A DNA stretch of 64,000 bases. Origin: Syntrophopropionicum propionicicum_A. GTDB taxonomy: Bacteria; Bacillota; Desulfotomaculia; Desulfotomaculales; Pelotomaculaceae. Under the pieces are notes generated by a model. That model made no database searches, was not told the origin of the DNA, and was given only the letters and a program-made list of their open reading frames with translations. Where the stretch lies: contig NZ_JBMGJC010000014.1 of assembly GCF_048984525.1 (NCBI RefSeq), positions 1 through 64,000 of the forward strand, written 5' to 3'. The position numbers were made by a program, and so were the translations under genes. This document shows positions 1 to 8,189 of this stretch, in pieces; positions within the stretch are counted from its first letter, which is position 1; each line of letters starts with the position of its first letter.

Positions 1-141
1 TTATTTGGATTACTACAATAACCGTAGAATTAAGATCAAATTAAAAGGAATGAGTCCTGTTAAATACAGAACCCATTCTCTAAAAATCGCCTGATAAAAT
101 TTTGTCTAGCTTTTTGGGGTCAGTTCACTTTGGGTGGTTTA

Positions 142-546
142 TTGAAAACGAAGATGATTTGGCTGGCTGTATTACTGCTCTGGTGTATGGCCATATATAA
201 TTTTACCCAGCAGACTGTATTTAATGATGAATACACCTATAGGATGTTTTCTCTTCTGGGCCTATCTTATACAGTTACTGAAACTATAGACTTTATTGCC
301 CGTAAGCTAGCCCATGCCGTCATTTTTTCTTTGCTGTCATATTTGGCTTTAAAGGTCATGGAAAATTGGCGCTGGAAATACCCCGCGGCATGGGTCTTTA
401 CCACCTTATGCGGGCTGTCGGATGAATTGCACCAGCTTCGTGTGCCCGGACGTACTGCTTCGCTCAGTGATGTAGTTATTGATTCAGCAGCTGCATTAAT
501 ATTAATTATAATCATATATATTGGGGATAAACGGAGCAGATTATGA
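142..546 (+). CDS. VanZ-like membrane protein (copy 1)
   Basis: A 134-residue integral membrane protein resembling the VanZ family, whose founding member gives low-level teicoplanin resistance by an unclear mechanism. It has a hydrophobic N-terminal helix, then a conserved block containing FIARKLAH, a WRWKYPAAW stretch, a DE(L)HQ segment and the VPGRT motif, then a last helix. The TTG start at 142 is preferred because it aligns with the ATG of the paralogue at 7653-8066 and has GGTGG just upstream; an ATG at 154 is possible. The two paralogues are roughly 70 percent identical and bracket the accessory region. Function here is unknown; the sequence only supports a small membrane protein of this family. 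Confidence 0.75.
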   Translation: MKTKMIWLAVLLLWCMAIYNFTQQTVFNDEYTYRMFSLLGLSYTVTETIDFIARKLAHAVIFSLLSYLALKVMENWRWKYPAAWVFTTLCGLSDELHQLRVPGRTASLSDVVIDSAAALILIIIIYIGDKRSRL

Positions 547-630
547 CATTCTTGTATAATATCAGTTAATATGGTAAATAAGTCCTAAAAAGTTTATACT
601 AAAGTAGTATATGATTTTAAAAGCTAAAAC

Positions 631-659
631 TTGACCTGTAATTTTATAACATATATAAT
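631..659 (+). promoter_or_regulatory. Sigma-A type promoter of the riboswitch leader
   Basis: TTGACC at 631-636 and TATAAT at 654-659 are separated by 17 bases. The promoter lies about 30 bases upstream of the first riboswitch aptamer, which fits a leader transcript running through both aptamers into the gene at 992. Confidence 0.6.
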
Positions 660-685
660 TTTACTTAACATAACTTGTACAATTG

Positions 686-770
686 AAAAAGGCAAAGTCA
701 TCGAAAGGTGGCGGCGCAAAGCTATAGGGACTAAAGCGAAACAATCGCTATGTCAGCCAGTTGCCGGGTT
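686..770 (+). ncRNA. Cyclic-di-GMP-I (GEMM) riboswitch, tandem copy 1
   Basis: The segment has the GEMM-I signature: GGCAAA, a short hairpin closed by a GAAA tetraloop, GCGCAAAGC, then AGGGACTAA, a second hairpin, and a closing GCCAGTTGCC that pairs with GGCAA. GEMM-I RNAs bind c-di-GMP, with some variants binding 3',3'-cGAMP. The base preceding GCAAA that discriminates these ligands appears to be G, favouring c-di-GMP, but the alignment was done by eye. It is followed by a terminator at 801-830 and then a second aptamer. Confidence 0.85.
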
Positions 771-800
771 CAAGTTTATTTATTTTTTATAGACTGAGTA

Positions 801-830
801 ACCACCCGACTGGCGGGTGGTTATTTTTTT
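801..830 (+). terminator. Intrinsic terminator of riboswitch 1
   Basis: CCACCCG (802-808) pairs with CGGGTGG (814-820) and is followed by TTATTTTTTT. It is placed as the expression platform of the first aptamer. Confidence 0.85.
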
Positions 831-847
831 ACAATAAAAATTATGTT

Positions 848-935
848 TAATGGGCAAAATCACTGAAAAGTGACGGCGCAAAGCTATAGGGACTAAGGCG
901 GTGATTAACCGCTATGTCAGCCAGTTGCAAGTTTG
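848..935 (+). ncRNA. Cyclic-di-GMP-I (GEMM) riboswitch, tandem copy 2
   Basis: A second GEMM-I aptamer with GGGCAAA, a stem capped by GAAA, GGCGCAAAGC, TAGGGACTAA and GCCAGTTGC. It shares the core with copy 1 but has different variable stems, so the two are diverged and not a recent duplication. It is followed directly by a second terminator and the gene at 992. Confidence 0.85.
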
Positions 936-941
936 AGTATA

Positions 942-971
942 ACCACTCGCTGCTGGCGGGTGGATTTTTTT
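942..971 (+). terminator. Intrinsic terminator of riboswitch 2
   Basis: CCACTCGC pairs imperfectly with GCGGGTGG around a TGCTG loop, followed by ATTTTTTT. It lies about 20 bases before the ATG of the downstream gene, so read-through of this hairpin is required for expression. Confidence 0.8.
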
Positions 972-991
972 ATTAATAGGGGTATCATCAA

Positions 992-2842
992 ATGTTAGCA
1001 TTTCGTAGAATATCTTATATTGTTTTAATTTCCCTGATGCTTGCCCTGTTTTTCTTTTCACCGCGTCAGACTGCCGCCTCCGTGCCAGGTCTGCCAATCG
1101 GCAGTGTGTCGGATCGGTTTCTGGTCGGTGATAAACCCGATAGGTCGGAAGCCTCCAAAAACCTGAACAACACCGGCAAAGATAAGGAAAAGGTCAAGAC
1201 ATCTGCTGAAGGATCCAATGCTAGGTCTGACATGCCTAAAAAAGACGCTAGCGACTTGAATGATGCAGTTGCCGTTCAAAAAGTTGATAACTCTGCGGAA
1301 GGTGTATCGTGTGATGATTTAGGCATGGTCCCCGATGATGAAGCAAAGGGGTTGTATAATTACAATATACTACTTGCTGAGGTAAAAAAGGGGATAAAAA
1401 TTAATGTTTATGGCACATATTACCTGCAATCACCATATAGTGCAAACTCTATTGAAAATGTAGTTGATGCAAGCTTGTTTTTGAGCGGCAAATCATCTGA
1501 TATAAGTAAGCTAATCCTAAAAGGAGGAGAATTTTTTGATGTCAAGGGCAAAGCGCTTATAGAAAATATTTCTATTGAATGTCCAACAAGTAGATGCTCT
1601 TATTTAATCAGTATGACTGCGCCTTTTGTTAATAATATAACATTTAGAAATAATTATATAACTGGTAATATCCGGTTGATTACATCAGATATTCCAATAA
1701 ATTTTGATTTTATTTCTACTCTATGCTATATAGAAAATTTAACTGTGGAAAATAATGAGTTTCATGATGTTTACAACAGCGAGGGATCCTTGACCGTAAT
1801 AAGAGCAGTAGATACCCCGGTAAAATCAGCTTATATCAGAGACAATAAAGTAACAAATTTCTCTTATGTGTTTTATGATAACAGTATAAATAACGACAAT
1901 CTATCGGTGCAATATTTGATAGAAAATTCTAATGCTGTTATAGAAAACAACGAAGTTATATGTACGGACGATTACGATGCAATTACTAAAAATGGCGGTA
2001 AGAAAGGATATTATTATTGTTTTGCAGTAATAGAGGGGTTCAGTGTTGAGTGCAGGGGTAATATATTTGCAGGTTTTCATACTTCAGATGCACCTGATAC
2101 TTATGTATATGATAATTATTTCAGTGTTACCAAGTTGCTATATGAAAACAATACTTGGAGAAATATTGTAAATTTTACCCCCAGTATTGAGTATGTGGAT
2201 ATTATGAAGTCAAAGTATGCCCCCGAAGTTGCCGGTGAGAAGACAGAAAGGATTTATAGAAATAATACTTACATTGTGGAGCCTGATTATGCCGACAGGT
2301 TTGGCAAGGATAGGTTCTTATTAAGGAAAGAAATAAATACCTGGCAGGGTGGTATAGACCGCATAATTATTGAAGATAATGATTTTGATATGTATATACT
2401 TAGTTTTACAAGATATGGTGAAAAGTTTAAAGAGTTATACAAATTTAATAGAAACAAAATATTAACGGATACCATCGAACACAGTATAAATACGCAGAAT
2501 TTTGCTTATGTTGGTGAAATGAAAGATAAATCCGGTGAGTTTATTCCGAGGGATTTAATATTTACAAATAATACTATTACATGCGGAAATGAGCCTTTTG
2601 GTCAGGCAATAGGTACAAAAAAGTCTTCTTTATTATGTTATGAGGCAGGGAGCGGAGATAAGACCAGGGTTGATTTCAGTAATAATAATATTAATGTGCC
2701 TGGATTGGTAACTATCATATCTGGCAATAGAGCATTCACGGACATTGCAGCGTCTGTTAACTTTGAAAATAATAGGATCGTTGGTATTGAGCCGATTCCG
2801 GAACTGGCAAAACTTCCGGTGAGCAAGGATTCAGAACTGTAG
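992..2842 (+). CDS. Secreted parallel beta-helix surface protein under c-di-GMP riboswitch control
   Basis: A 616-residue protein with a clear signal peptide (basic RR at 5-6, hydrophobic 7-22, cleavage likely near AAS at 28-30). A charged linker (about 35-100) precedes a long repetitive region rich in Asn ladders such as ENNEF, RNNYI and ENNRI spaced roughly every 20-30 residues, the look of a right-handed parallel beta-helix (pectate-lyase-like fold). No cell-wall sorting motif or catalytic site is obvious, so it may be an adhesin or a carbohydrate-active protein. The tandem c-di-GMP riboswitches upstream suggest it belongs to the sessile/motile switch. Low GC compared with the housekeeping genes. 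GGGG lies before the ATG. No closer family assignment is possible by eye. Confidence 0.8.
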   Translation: MLAFRRISYIVLISLMLALFFFSPRQTAASVPGLPIGSVSDRFLVGDKPDRSEASKNLNNTGKDKEKVKTSAEGSNARSDMPKKDASDLNDAVAVQKVDNSAEGVSCDDLGMVPDDEAKGLYNYNILLAEVKKGIKINVYGTYYLQSPYSANSIENVVDASLFLSGKSSDISKLILKGGEFFDVKGKALIENISIECPTSRCSYLISMTAPFVNNITFRNNYITGNIRLITSDIPINFDFISTLCYIENLTVENNEFHDVYNSEGSLTVIRAVDTPVKSAYIRDNKVTNFSYVFYDNSINNDNLSVQYLIENSNAVIENNEVICTDDYDAITKNGGKKGYYYCFAVIEGFSVECRGNIFAGFHTSDAPDTYVYDNYFSVTKLLYENNTWRNIVNFTPSIEYVDIMKSKYAPEVAGEKTERIYRNNTYIVEPDYADRFGKDRFLLRKEINTWQGGIDRIIIEDNDFDMYILSFTRYGEKFKELYKFNRNKILTDTIEHSINTQNFAYVGEMKDKSGEFIPRDLIFTNNTITCGNEPFGQAIGTKKSSLLCYEAGSGDKTRVDFSNNNINVPGLVTIISGNRAFTDIAASVNFENNRIVGIEPIPELAKLPVSKDSEL

Positions 2843-2914
2843 TCAAAACTGGACATGTGTGCATATTTCAACAGAGAGTTTTAAGAATTTATGTGTAGAA
2901 AGCTAAAGACTAGA

Positions 2915-2952
2915 AAGCTCCGGTTAAATTTATACAACCCTGGAGCTTTTTA
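2915..2952 (+). terminator. Intrinsic terminator after the beta-helix gene
   Basis: AAGCTCC pairs with GGAGCTT across a loop of about 20 bases and is followed by TTTT. It ends the transcript of 992-2842 before the next promoter at 2971. Confidence 0.7.
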
Positions 2953-2970
2953 AATATTAAAAATTGGGAC

Positions 2971-2999
2971 TTGTCATTATCTGGCTTTACCAGTATAAT
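2971..2999 (+). promoter_or_regulatory. Promoter of the lasso-like precursor gene
   Basis: TTGTCA (2971-2976) and a perfect TATAAT (2994-2999) with a 17-base spacer, 47 bases upstream of the ATG at 3047. Confidence 0.7.
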
Positions 3000-3046
3000 T
3001 TATATACTTAAGAATATTAAGTTTGTTAAAGGAGGGACTAGAGCAG

Positions 3047-3208
3047 ATGTTAGATAAAGAAAAAGAAGTAAAACTGTCTTGGTCCATGCCGCAAGTAAAC
3101 GAGATAAATATCAAAATGACAGAAAAACAAAAACCTTATAGCGGAAATGATGGAATTGGAATAGGTCAAGGTCCGGCAGGTGGTTCAGATACCCCTCCTG
3201 TATCATAA
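3047..3208 (+). CDS. Lasso-peptide-like RiPP precursor
   Basis: A 53-residue peptide starting at ATG 3047 with GGAGGG ten bases upstream. The leader contains SWSMPQVNEINIKMTE, which matches the lasso leader pattern aromatic-x-x-P-x-(L/V) followed about ten residues later by Thr at position -2. Cutting after TE gives a core starting KQKPYSGND, with Asp at core position 9, the right place for a lasso macrolactam, then a Gly-rich tail ending PPVS. A Lys at core position 1 is unusual, so this register is an inference. The lasso cyclase homologue follows 41 bases downstream. A peptide at 8190-8408 on the other strand shares the leader. No maturation protease or leader-binding (RRE) protein is visible in the window. 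Confidence 0.7.
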   Translation: MLDKEKEVKLSWSMPQVNEINIKMTEKQKPYSGNDGIGIGQGPAGGSDTPPVS

Positions 3209-3249
3209 GCATATAATGTTTTTATCCTGTTGATTCGTATTGATAAAAT

Positions 3250-5172
3250 ATGAGTGCTATATGCGGCTTTTATCATTGTAATGGCAGACCAGCTGCACCT
3301 GAAAAAGGCGCGGCTATGTTGTGTGAATTTAATATCTATTGCGCGGACGCGGTGAGTTTTTGGCGCCGCGGCTCTGTTTTTTTGGGCTGCCATGCTGTAC
3401 ATATCACGCCTGAATCGGTGGGGGAAACCCTTCCATATCATGATGCACAGGCTGGTTTAACTATTACCGCGGACGCTATCATCGACAACCGGGCTGAACT
3501 CTGTGATAAGCTGAAAATTGAGCATGCCCAGCTGGATAAAATAACTGACAGCATGTTAATTATGCTGGCCTTTCAGAAATGGGGCCAGGCCTGTACAAAC
3601 TATATTTTGGGAGACTATGCCTTTGTTATCTGGGACGAAGGGCGCCGGGAAATGTTCTGCGCCGTGGATCCCACCGGGACAAGGGTTTTTTATTATTATT
3701 TTTCAGGTGGCCTCTTTGCTTTTTCCACCATGATCAAGCCGCTTTTTATCCTGCCGGAAATTGAGAAAAAATACAACGAGACCTGGGTTGCTGATTTCCT
3801 GGCCATTCCTACCGTAATGCACCAACTGGATCCTGAAATCACTTTATATGAGGGTATTTACCTGTTGCCTGCCGGGTACACATTGACAGTGGGGCCTGCG
3901 GGAACCAGGAAACAGCAGTACTGGCAGGTTGAACGTCAGCCTGAGCTGAAATTGCATTCAGATGCCGAATACGAAGAGGCTTTCCGGGAAGTACTGGGTG
4001 ATGCGGTGCGCTGCCGGTTGCGAAGCACGCGGGGGGTCGGGGTGATGATGAGCGGCGGCCTTGATTCTACCTCGGTAGCCTGCCTGGCAGCCCGGGAACT
4101 GGAAAAGAGCGGCAGGCGGCTCCTGGCCTTCAGCTCGGTGCCGATGTCCAGCTACAGGGACTGGGTGAGAGCCGACATGCTGGCTGATGAAACTCCCTAT
4201 ATTGAAGCGGTCAAGGAGCACAGCGGCAGTATGGATGTAGTATACTGCCGCTCGGAGGGCAAGCACCCGCTCAGCGGTACCGGCCGGCTGCTGAACATAT
4301 TGGAGCAACCTTATAAAATTCTGGAAAACTTGTTCTGGCTTGACGATATCCTGGCCAGGGCACAGGAGCTTGACCTGGGTGTCGTTTTAATGGGGGGCGC
4401 CGGTAATGCCACAATCTCCTGGGGCGAACTCAACGCCTATTTGCTGTCGCTTTACCGGTCTGGGAGGTGGCTCCGGCTCTTCCGTCAGAGCTGGCCTGAT
4501 GCCGGTAGTCAGCCCAGCCCGCTGAGGGCTATGTACAGGATATTCAGGGGCCTATACCATGCTTCTGATGAACGCCAGTTCAAAATACACAGCCTGTCGC
4601 CAATCAACCCCGCTTTTGCTGGCCGCAGCGCTGTTGCGGAAAGGTTTCGCCAGCTGCGATATAATCCGCTTCGTCTATTCGACTCCTGGGAAACGCGCCA
4701 AACGCTGCTCAGCCCGGAAACATTCAGCCATTTGGGTGTAATTGCTGCCAAACTGGGGATGGCCCACCGGGTGCTCGAACGCGATCCCACAATGGACAGG
4801 AGGGTAATAGAGTTCTGCCTCAGTGTGCCGGAAGACCAATATGTGCGGGGCGGCAGGGAGCGGTATTTAATCAGGCGGGCCATGGCCGGCATTTTACCGG
4901 ACAAGGTGCGCTTAAACGAAACAGTTCATGGGGTACAGGCTGCCGACTGGGCCCAGAGGCTGGAGCCCCAATGGCCGGAAATTAAGGATGAAATATCAAA
5001 AATAGGCGTGCTGGCTGCTGAGCGGGAATACCTTGATATAGATAAAATCCAACTTGAGCTAAAGAAATACGATACGCTGGGGGATGCGGCAGCAGGTGAT
5101 AACAGCCTGCGCATGCTGATCCGCAGCCTCATCTTCAGCAGGTTTTTAAGGCAGGATGGCGTAGTAACATAA
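3250..5172 (+). CDS. Lasso peptide macrolactam synthetase (asparagine-synthase-like)
   Basis: A 640-residue ATP-dependent asparagine synthetase homologue of the lasso cyclase type, which adenylates the Asp/Glu side chain of the core and joins it to the core N-terminus. The N-terminal class II glutamine-amidotransferase-like domain begins MSAICGF, so it lacks the catalytic Cys2 of true AsnB. The segment LGCHAVHITPESVGETLPY and ITADAIIDNRAEL is typical of lasso cyclases. The synthetase domain carries the PPi loop SGGLDS near residue 267. No strong ribosome binding site precedes the ATG, so it may be coupled to the precursor transcript. The usual partner proteins (RRE and protease) are not adjacent, and UDP-sugar genes follow instead. 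Confidence 0.85.
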   Translation: MSAICGFYHCNGRPAAPEKGAAMLCEFNIYCADAVSFWRRGSVFLGCHAVHITPESVGETLPYHDAQAGLTITADAIIDNRAELCDKLKIEHAQLDKITDSMLIMLAFQKWGQACTNYILGDYAFVIWDEGRREMFCAVDPTGTRVFYYYFSGGLFAFSTMIKPLFILPEIEKKYNETWVADFLAIPTVMHQLDPEITLYEGIYLLPAGYTLTVGPAGTRKQQYWQVERQPELKLHSDAEYEEAFREVLGDAVRCRLRSTRGVGVMMSGGLDSTSVACLAARELEKSGRRLLAFSSVPMSSYRDWVRADMLADETPYIEAVKEHSGSMDVVYCRSEGKHPLSGTGRLLNILEQPYKILENLFWLDDILARAQELDLGVVLMGGAGNATISWGELNAYLLSLYRSGRWLRLFRQSWPDAGSQPSPLRAMYRIFRGLYHASDERQFKIHSLSPINPAFAGRSAVAERFRQLRYNPLRLFDSWETRQTLLSPETFSHLGVIAAKLGMAHRVLERDPTMDRRVIEFCLSVPEDQYVRGGRERYLIRRAMAGILPDKVRLNETVHGVQAADWAQRLEPQWPEIKDEISKIGVLAAEREYLDIDKIQLELKKYDTLGDAAAGDNSLRMLIRSLIFSRFLRQDGVVT

Positions 5173-5208
5173 TAGAAACTGTACAATAATATACAGGATG
5201 TGATCATA

Positions 5209-6531
5209 ATGTCTCAAATAGCAGTAATTGGCACTGGCTATGTCGGCCTTGTGTCCGGCGCGGTCTTATCAGATTTCGGCCATACGGTAACGTGTGTTGA
5301 TGTTGATGAGAATAAGATCAAAGGGCTTAAAGAAGGAATAATTCCTATATTTGAACCGGGACTTGAGAGGATAGTCAAGAATAACTTCTATTATAAACGC
5401 CTTGATTTTACAACCGACATTCGGTCATCAGTTGAAAACAACGATGTTATCTTCATAGCTGTGGGAACTCCACCGGCGGAGGACGGCAGAGCTGATTTGC
5501 AGTATGTCATCTCTGCGGCAACGGACATTGCCGCCTATATGAACAGTTACAAGGTGATTGTAAATAAGTCCACCGTACCTGTGGGCACCGGACAAAAGGT
5601 CAAAGAAGCGATGCAGAGAATACTTTATGAACGCGGTTTTGAATATGATTTTGATGTCGTTTCCAATCCTGAATTTCTACGCGAAGGTTCTGCCGTACAC
5701 GACTTTATGCACCCTGACCGGGTTATCCTGGGCGCTGAAAGCGAGAAGGCACTCAACACAATGAGGGATGTCTACAGGGTACTTTATATCAACGAAACTC
5801 CTTTTGTCGAAACCAACCTTGAAACCGCTGAGATGATCAAATATGCTTCAAACGCTTTTCTGGCCATGAAAATCACGTTTATCAACGAAGTGGCTAACGT
5901 GTGTGAAAAGGTCGGGGCGGATGTTCAGAAAGTAGCCAAAGCGATGGGGCGGGACGGCCGTATTGCGCCGAAGTTCCTGCACGCGGGACCCGGATATGGT
6001 GGAAGCTGTTTTCCCAAAGATACCAGGGCTTTAATGAAAATTGCCCGGGATTGTGGAGAGTCCATGTCCCTGGTGGAAGCAACAGTGGCGGCAAATGAAC
6101 GACAGAAAATTAAGATGGTACATAAAATCGCTGACGCTTTAGGTGAGCTTAATAATAAAAGCATTGCTGTTCTCGGCGTCACCTTCAAGCCAAATACAGA
6201 CGACCTCAGAGATGCGCCGTCACTGGTTATCCTTCCGGAACTGGCCAGGCGCGGCGCCAGGTTGAAAGTATACGATCCTGCCGGACAGAAAGAGGGCAGC
6301 TGGCGTTTTTCCAATATTAAAGACAGCATCACCTGGTGTGCTGATGCCTATGAAGCCTTAAGAAACACTGATGCCACAGTTATCCTTACGGAATGGAATG
6401 AATTCAGGAACCTGAATTTTGATAAGTTTAAGGAAATTAGCGCCGGTGAGTATTTGTTCGATTTAAGAAACATATATGATAAAAAGACCATGGTCGAAAA
6501 GGGCTTTAAATATTATGGTGTAGGTGTATGA
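5209..6531 (+). CDS. UDP-glucose 6-dehydrogenase
   Basis: A 440-residue cytoplasmic enzyme that oxidises UDP-glucose to UDP-glucuronate with two NAD+. It shows the N-terminal Rossmann motif GTGYVG, the NKSTVPVGTG stretch, and the catalytic loop GPGYGGSCFPKDT with the nucleophile Cys at about residue 267. The C-terminal UDP-binding domain contains GVTFKPNTDDLRDAPS. Full length for the Ugd family. The ATG at 5209 has AGGA upstream; a GTG at 5200 is an alternative. Its stop overlaps the ATG of the next gene, so the two are translationally coupled and together make UDP-galacturonate for a capsule or exopolysaccharide. Confidence 0.92.
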   Translation: MSQIAVIGTGYVGLVSGAVLSDFGHTVTCVDVDENKIKGLKEGIIPIFEPGLERIVKNNFYYKRLDFTTDIRSSVENNDVIFIAVGTPPAEDGRADLQYVISAATDIAAYMNSYKVIVNKSTVPVGTGQKVKEAMQRILYERGFEYDFDVVSNPEFLREGSAVHDFMHPDRVILGAESEKALNTMRDVYRVLYINETPFVETNLETAEMIKYASNAFLAMKITFINEVANVCEKVGADVQKVAKAMGRDGRIAPKFLHAGPGYGGSCFPKDTRALMKIARDCGESMSLVEATVAANERQKIKMVHKIADALGELNNKSIAVLGVTFKPNTDDLRDAPSLVILPELARRGARLKVYDPAGQKEGSWRFSNIKDSITWCADAYEALRNTDATVILTEWNEFRNLNFDKFKEISAGEYLFDLRNIYDKKTMVEKGFKYYGVGV

Positions 6532-7535
6532 TGACGCGGCTGAAACCGGTTGATGATCAAAAGATTTATTTGGTGACAGGCGCGGCCGGTTTTATTGGTA
6601 TGCACCTGTCTAAAAAGCTTTTAGAGCTTGGCTGTACTGTTATCGGCCTTGATAATATGAATGATTATTATGATGTCCGGTTAAAATCTGCTAGATTGGA
6701 CGTCTTAAAAAAGCATGTAAGGTTCACCTTTTTCCAAATGGACCTGGCCGAAAAAAGTTCTTTGGAAGACCTGTTCAGTGAAAACCGCATTGATGTGGTG
6801 ATAAACCTGGCCGCCCAAGCCGGTGTGCGCTACAGCATTGAAAATCCGGAGGTTTACATCCAGTCTAATATAGTAGGTTTTTTTAATATCCTTGAAAACT
6901 GCAGGAACCATCCTGTTCAGCACCTGCTGTACGCTTCTTCCAGCTCGGTCTACGGGGCCAACGACAAGGTGCCTTTTGCCATTGAAGACAGGGTGGATCA
7001 CCCGGTCAGCCTCTACGCGGCCACTAAAAAATCCAATGAGCTGATGGCTTATACATACAGTCACTTGTACCAAATACCAATGACCGGGCTGAGGTTTTTT
7101 ACTGTCTACGGGCCTTACGGCAGGCCGGACATGGCTTATTTTTCGTTTACAAAAGCGATTATGGATAATAAGCCGATCCGGGTATTCAACAACGGCGATA
7201 TGTACAGGGATTTCACCTATGTCGATGATGTCGTAAGCGGTGTACTGCCTTTAATCGAAAACTCCCCAGTGCTGGATACGCAGGGTGTGCCGTATAAGAT
7301 ATATAACATCGGTAACAACAGGCCGGAAAAACTGCTGGATTTTATTGCCGTGATTGAAAAAGCGGTAGGTAAAGAGGCTGTAATGGAGTTTTACCCCATG
7401 CAGCCGGGTGATGTTTATCAGACCTATGCAGATGTGACGGACCTGGTGGAAGATGTAGGCTTCAAGCCCAGTACTGGCATTGGTGAGGGTATTGATAAGT
7501 TTGTGGCGTGGTACAAGGAATTTTACAAGTGCTGA
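6528..7535 (+). CDS. UDP-glucuronate 4-epimerase (NAD-dependent SDR)
   Basis: A 335-residue extended short-chain dehydrogenase converting UDP-glucuronate to UDP-galacturonate. It shows TGAAGFIG (NAD-binding), LAAQAGVRYSIENP, the SSSSVYG catalytic Ser/Thr region, the YAATKKS catalytic Tyr-Lys pair near residue 163, and RFFTVYGPYGRPDMA. These segments are characteristic of the CapI/LspL branch rather than plain GalE. It overlaps the preceding dehydrogenase by 4 bases (ATGA), and the pathway logic supports the assignment. No glycosyltransferase is present in the window, so the polysaccharide it serves is unknown. Confidence 0.88.
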   Translation: MMTRLKPVDDQKIYLVTGAAGFIGMHLSKKLLELGCTVIGLDNMNDYYDVRLKSARLDVLKKHVRFTFFQMDLAEKSSLEDLFSENRIDVVINLAAQAGVRYSIENPEVYIQSNIVGFFNILENCRNHPVQHLLYASSSSVYGANDKVPFAIEDRVDHPVSLYAATKKSNELMAYTYSHLYQIPMTGLRFFTVYGPYGRPDMAYFSFTKAIMDNKPIRVFNNGDMYRDFTYVDDVVSGVLPLIENSPVLDTQGVPYKIYNIGNNRPEKLLDFIAVIEKAVGKEAVMEFYPMQPGDVYQTYADVTDLVEDVGFKPSTGIGEGIDKFVAWYKEFYKC

Positions 7536-7652
7536 ACCAGACTTTTATGGATTTTTGTCCGGGATCGTACTCTTTCTTTACAAATAAACCTCAATGTTTA
7601 TAATGTACAGGAAATAGCAGAATAAGATACTATTGTATTTCGGGGTGAGCTG

Positions 7653-8066
7653 ATGAAAAAAAAGATATTATGGTTGGCCATACTACTGCTATGGTGTGTG
7701 GCCATATTTATTTTTACTGAACAGCCAGTATTTAACGATGAACACAGCTTAAAGATTATCTCGCTACTGGGGTTATCTAAGACTGCAACTTCAGTGATAG
7801 ACTTTATTGCCCGCAAGCTTGCCCATGCCGTCACTTTTTCCCTGCTGGCTTATTTGGCTTTAAAGGCCATAGGCAATTGGCGCTGGAAATACCCCGCAGC
7901 CTGGGTCTTTACTACTTTTTGCGGGCTGGCTGATGAATGGCACCAATTGCAAGTGCCCGGACGTACTGGATTGCTACAGGATGTGATTATAGACTCATTT
8001 GCTGCCTTTGTATTAATCACAATCGTGTACATTTGGGATAAAAGAAAAGGCAGGATGGGTTGTTAA
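7653..8066 (+). CDS. VanZ-like membrane protein (copy 2)
   Basis: A 137-residue VanZ-family membrane protein, paralogue of the gene at 142-546 and co-linear with it over its whole length. It shares FIARKLAHAV, the NWRWKYPAAWVFTT stretch, a DEWHQ segment and VPGRT. GGGGTGAG precedes the ATG. It ends with a basic tail (DKRKGRMGC). Its position after the UDP-sugar genes hints at a cell-envelope role, which is an inference. A hairpin terminator follows at 8107. Confidence 0.78.
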   Translation: MKKKILWLAILLLWCVAIFIFTEQPVFNDEHSLKIISLLGLSKTATSVIDFIARKLAHAVTFSLLAYLALKAIGNWRWKYPAAWVFTTFCGLADEWHQLQVPGRTGLLQDVIIDSFAAFVLITIVYIWDKRKGRMGC

Positions 8067-8106
8067 CATAAATAAGCCAGGTTTATTTTAGATAACCAGA
8101 GATAAA

Positions 8107-8141
8107 ATGAAGGCTGCCGTTTATTTACTCGCAGCCTTCAT
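8107..8141. terminator. Bidirectional hairpin terminator
   Basis: ATGAAGGCTGC (8107-8117) is perfectly complementary to GCAGCCTTCAT (8131-8141). It lies between the convergent vanZ-like gene and the minus-strand peptide gene and can serve both. T-tracts are weak. Confidence 0.55.
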
Positions 8142-8189
8142 AAGCCAAGTCATAGTTATTCTTAAGTAATGCTAGCCTCAGCGCTAAGA

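Noticed and set aside
3250..5172. Ordinary asparagine synthetase
   Set aside because: The N-terminus lacks Cys2 and carries the lasso-cyclase type segment; a precursor peptide lies directly upstream.
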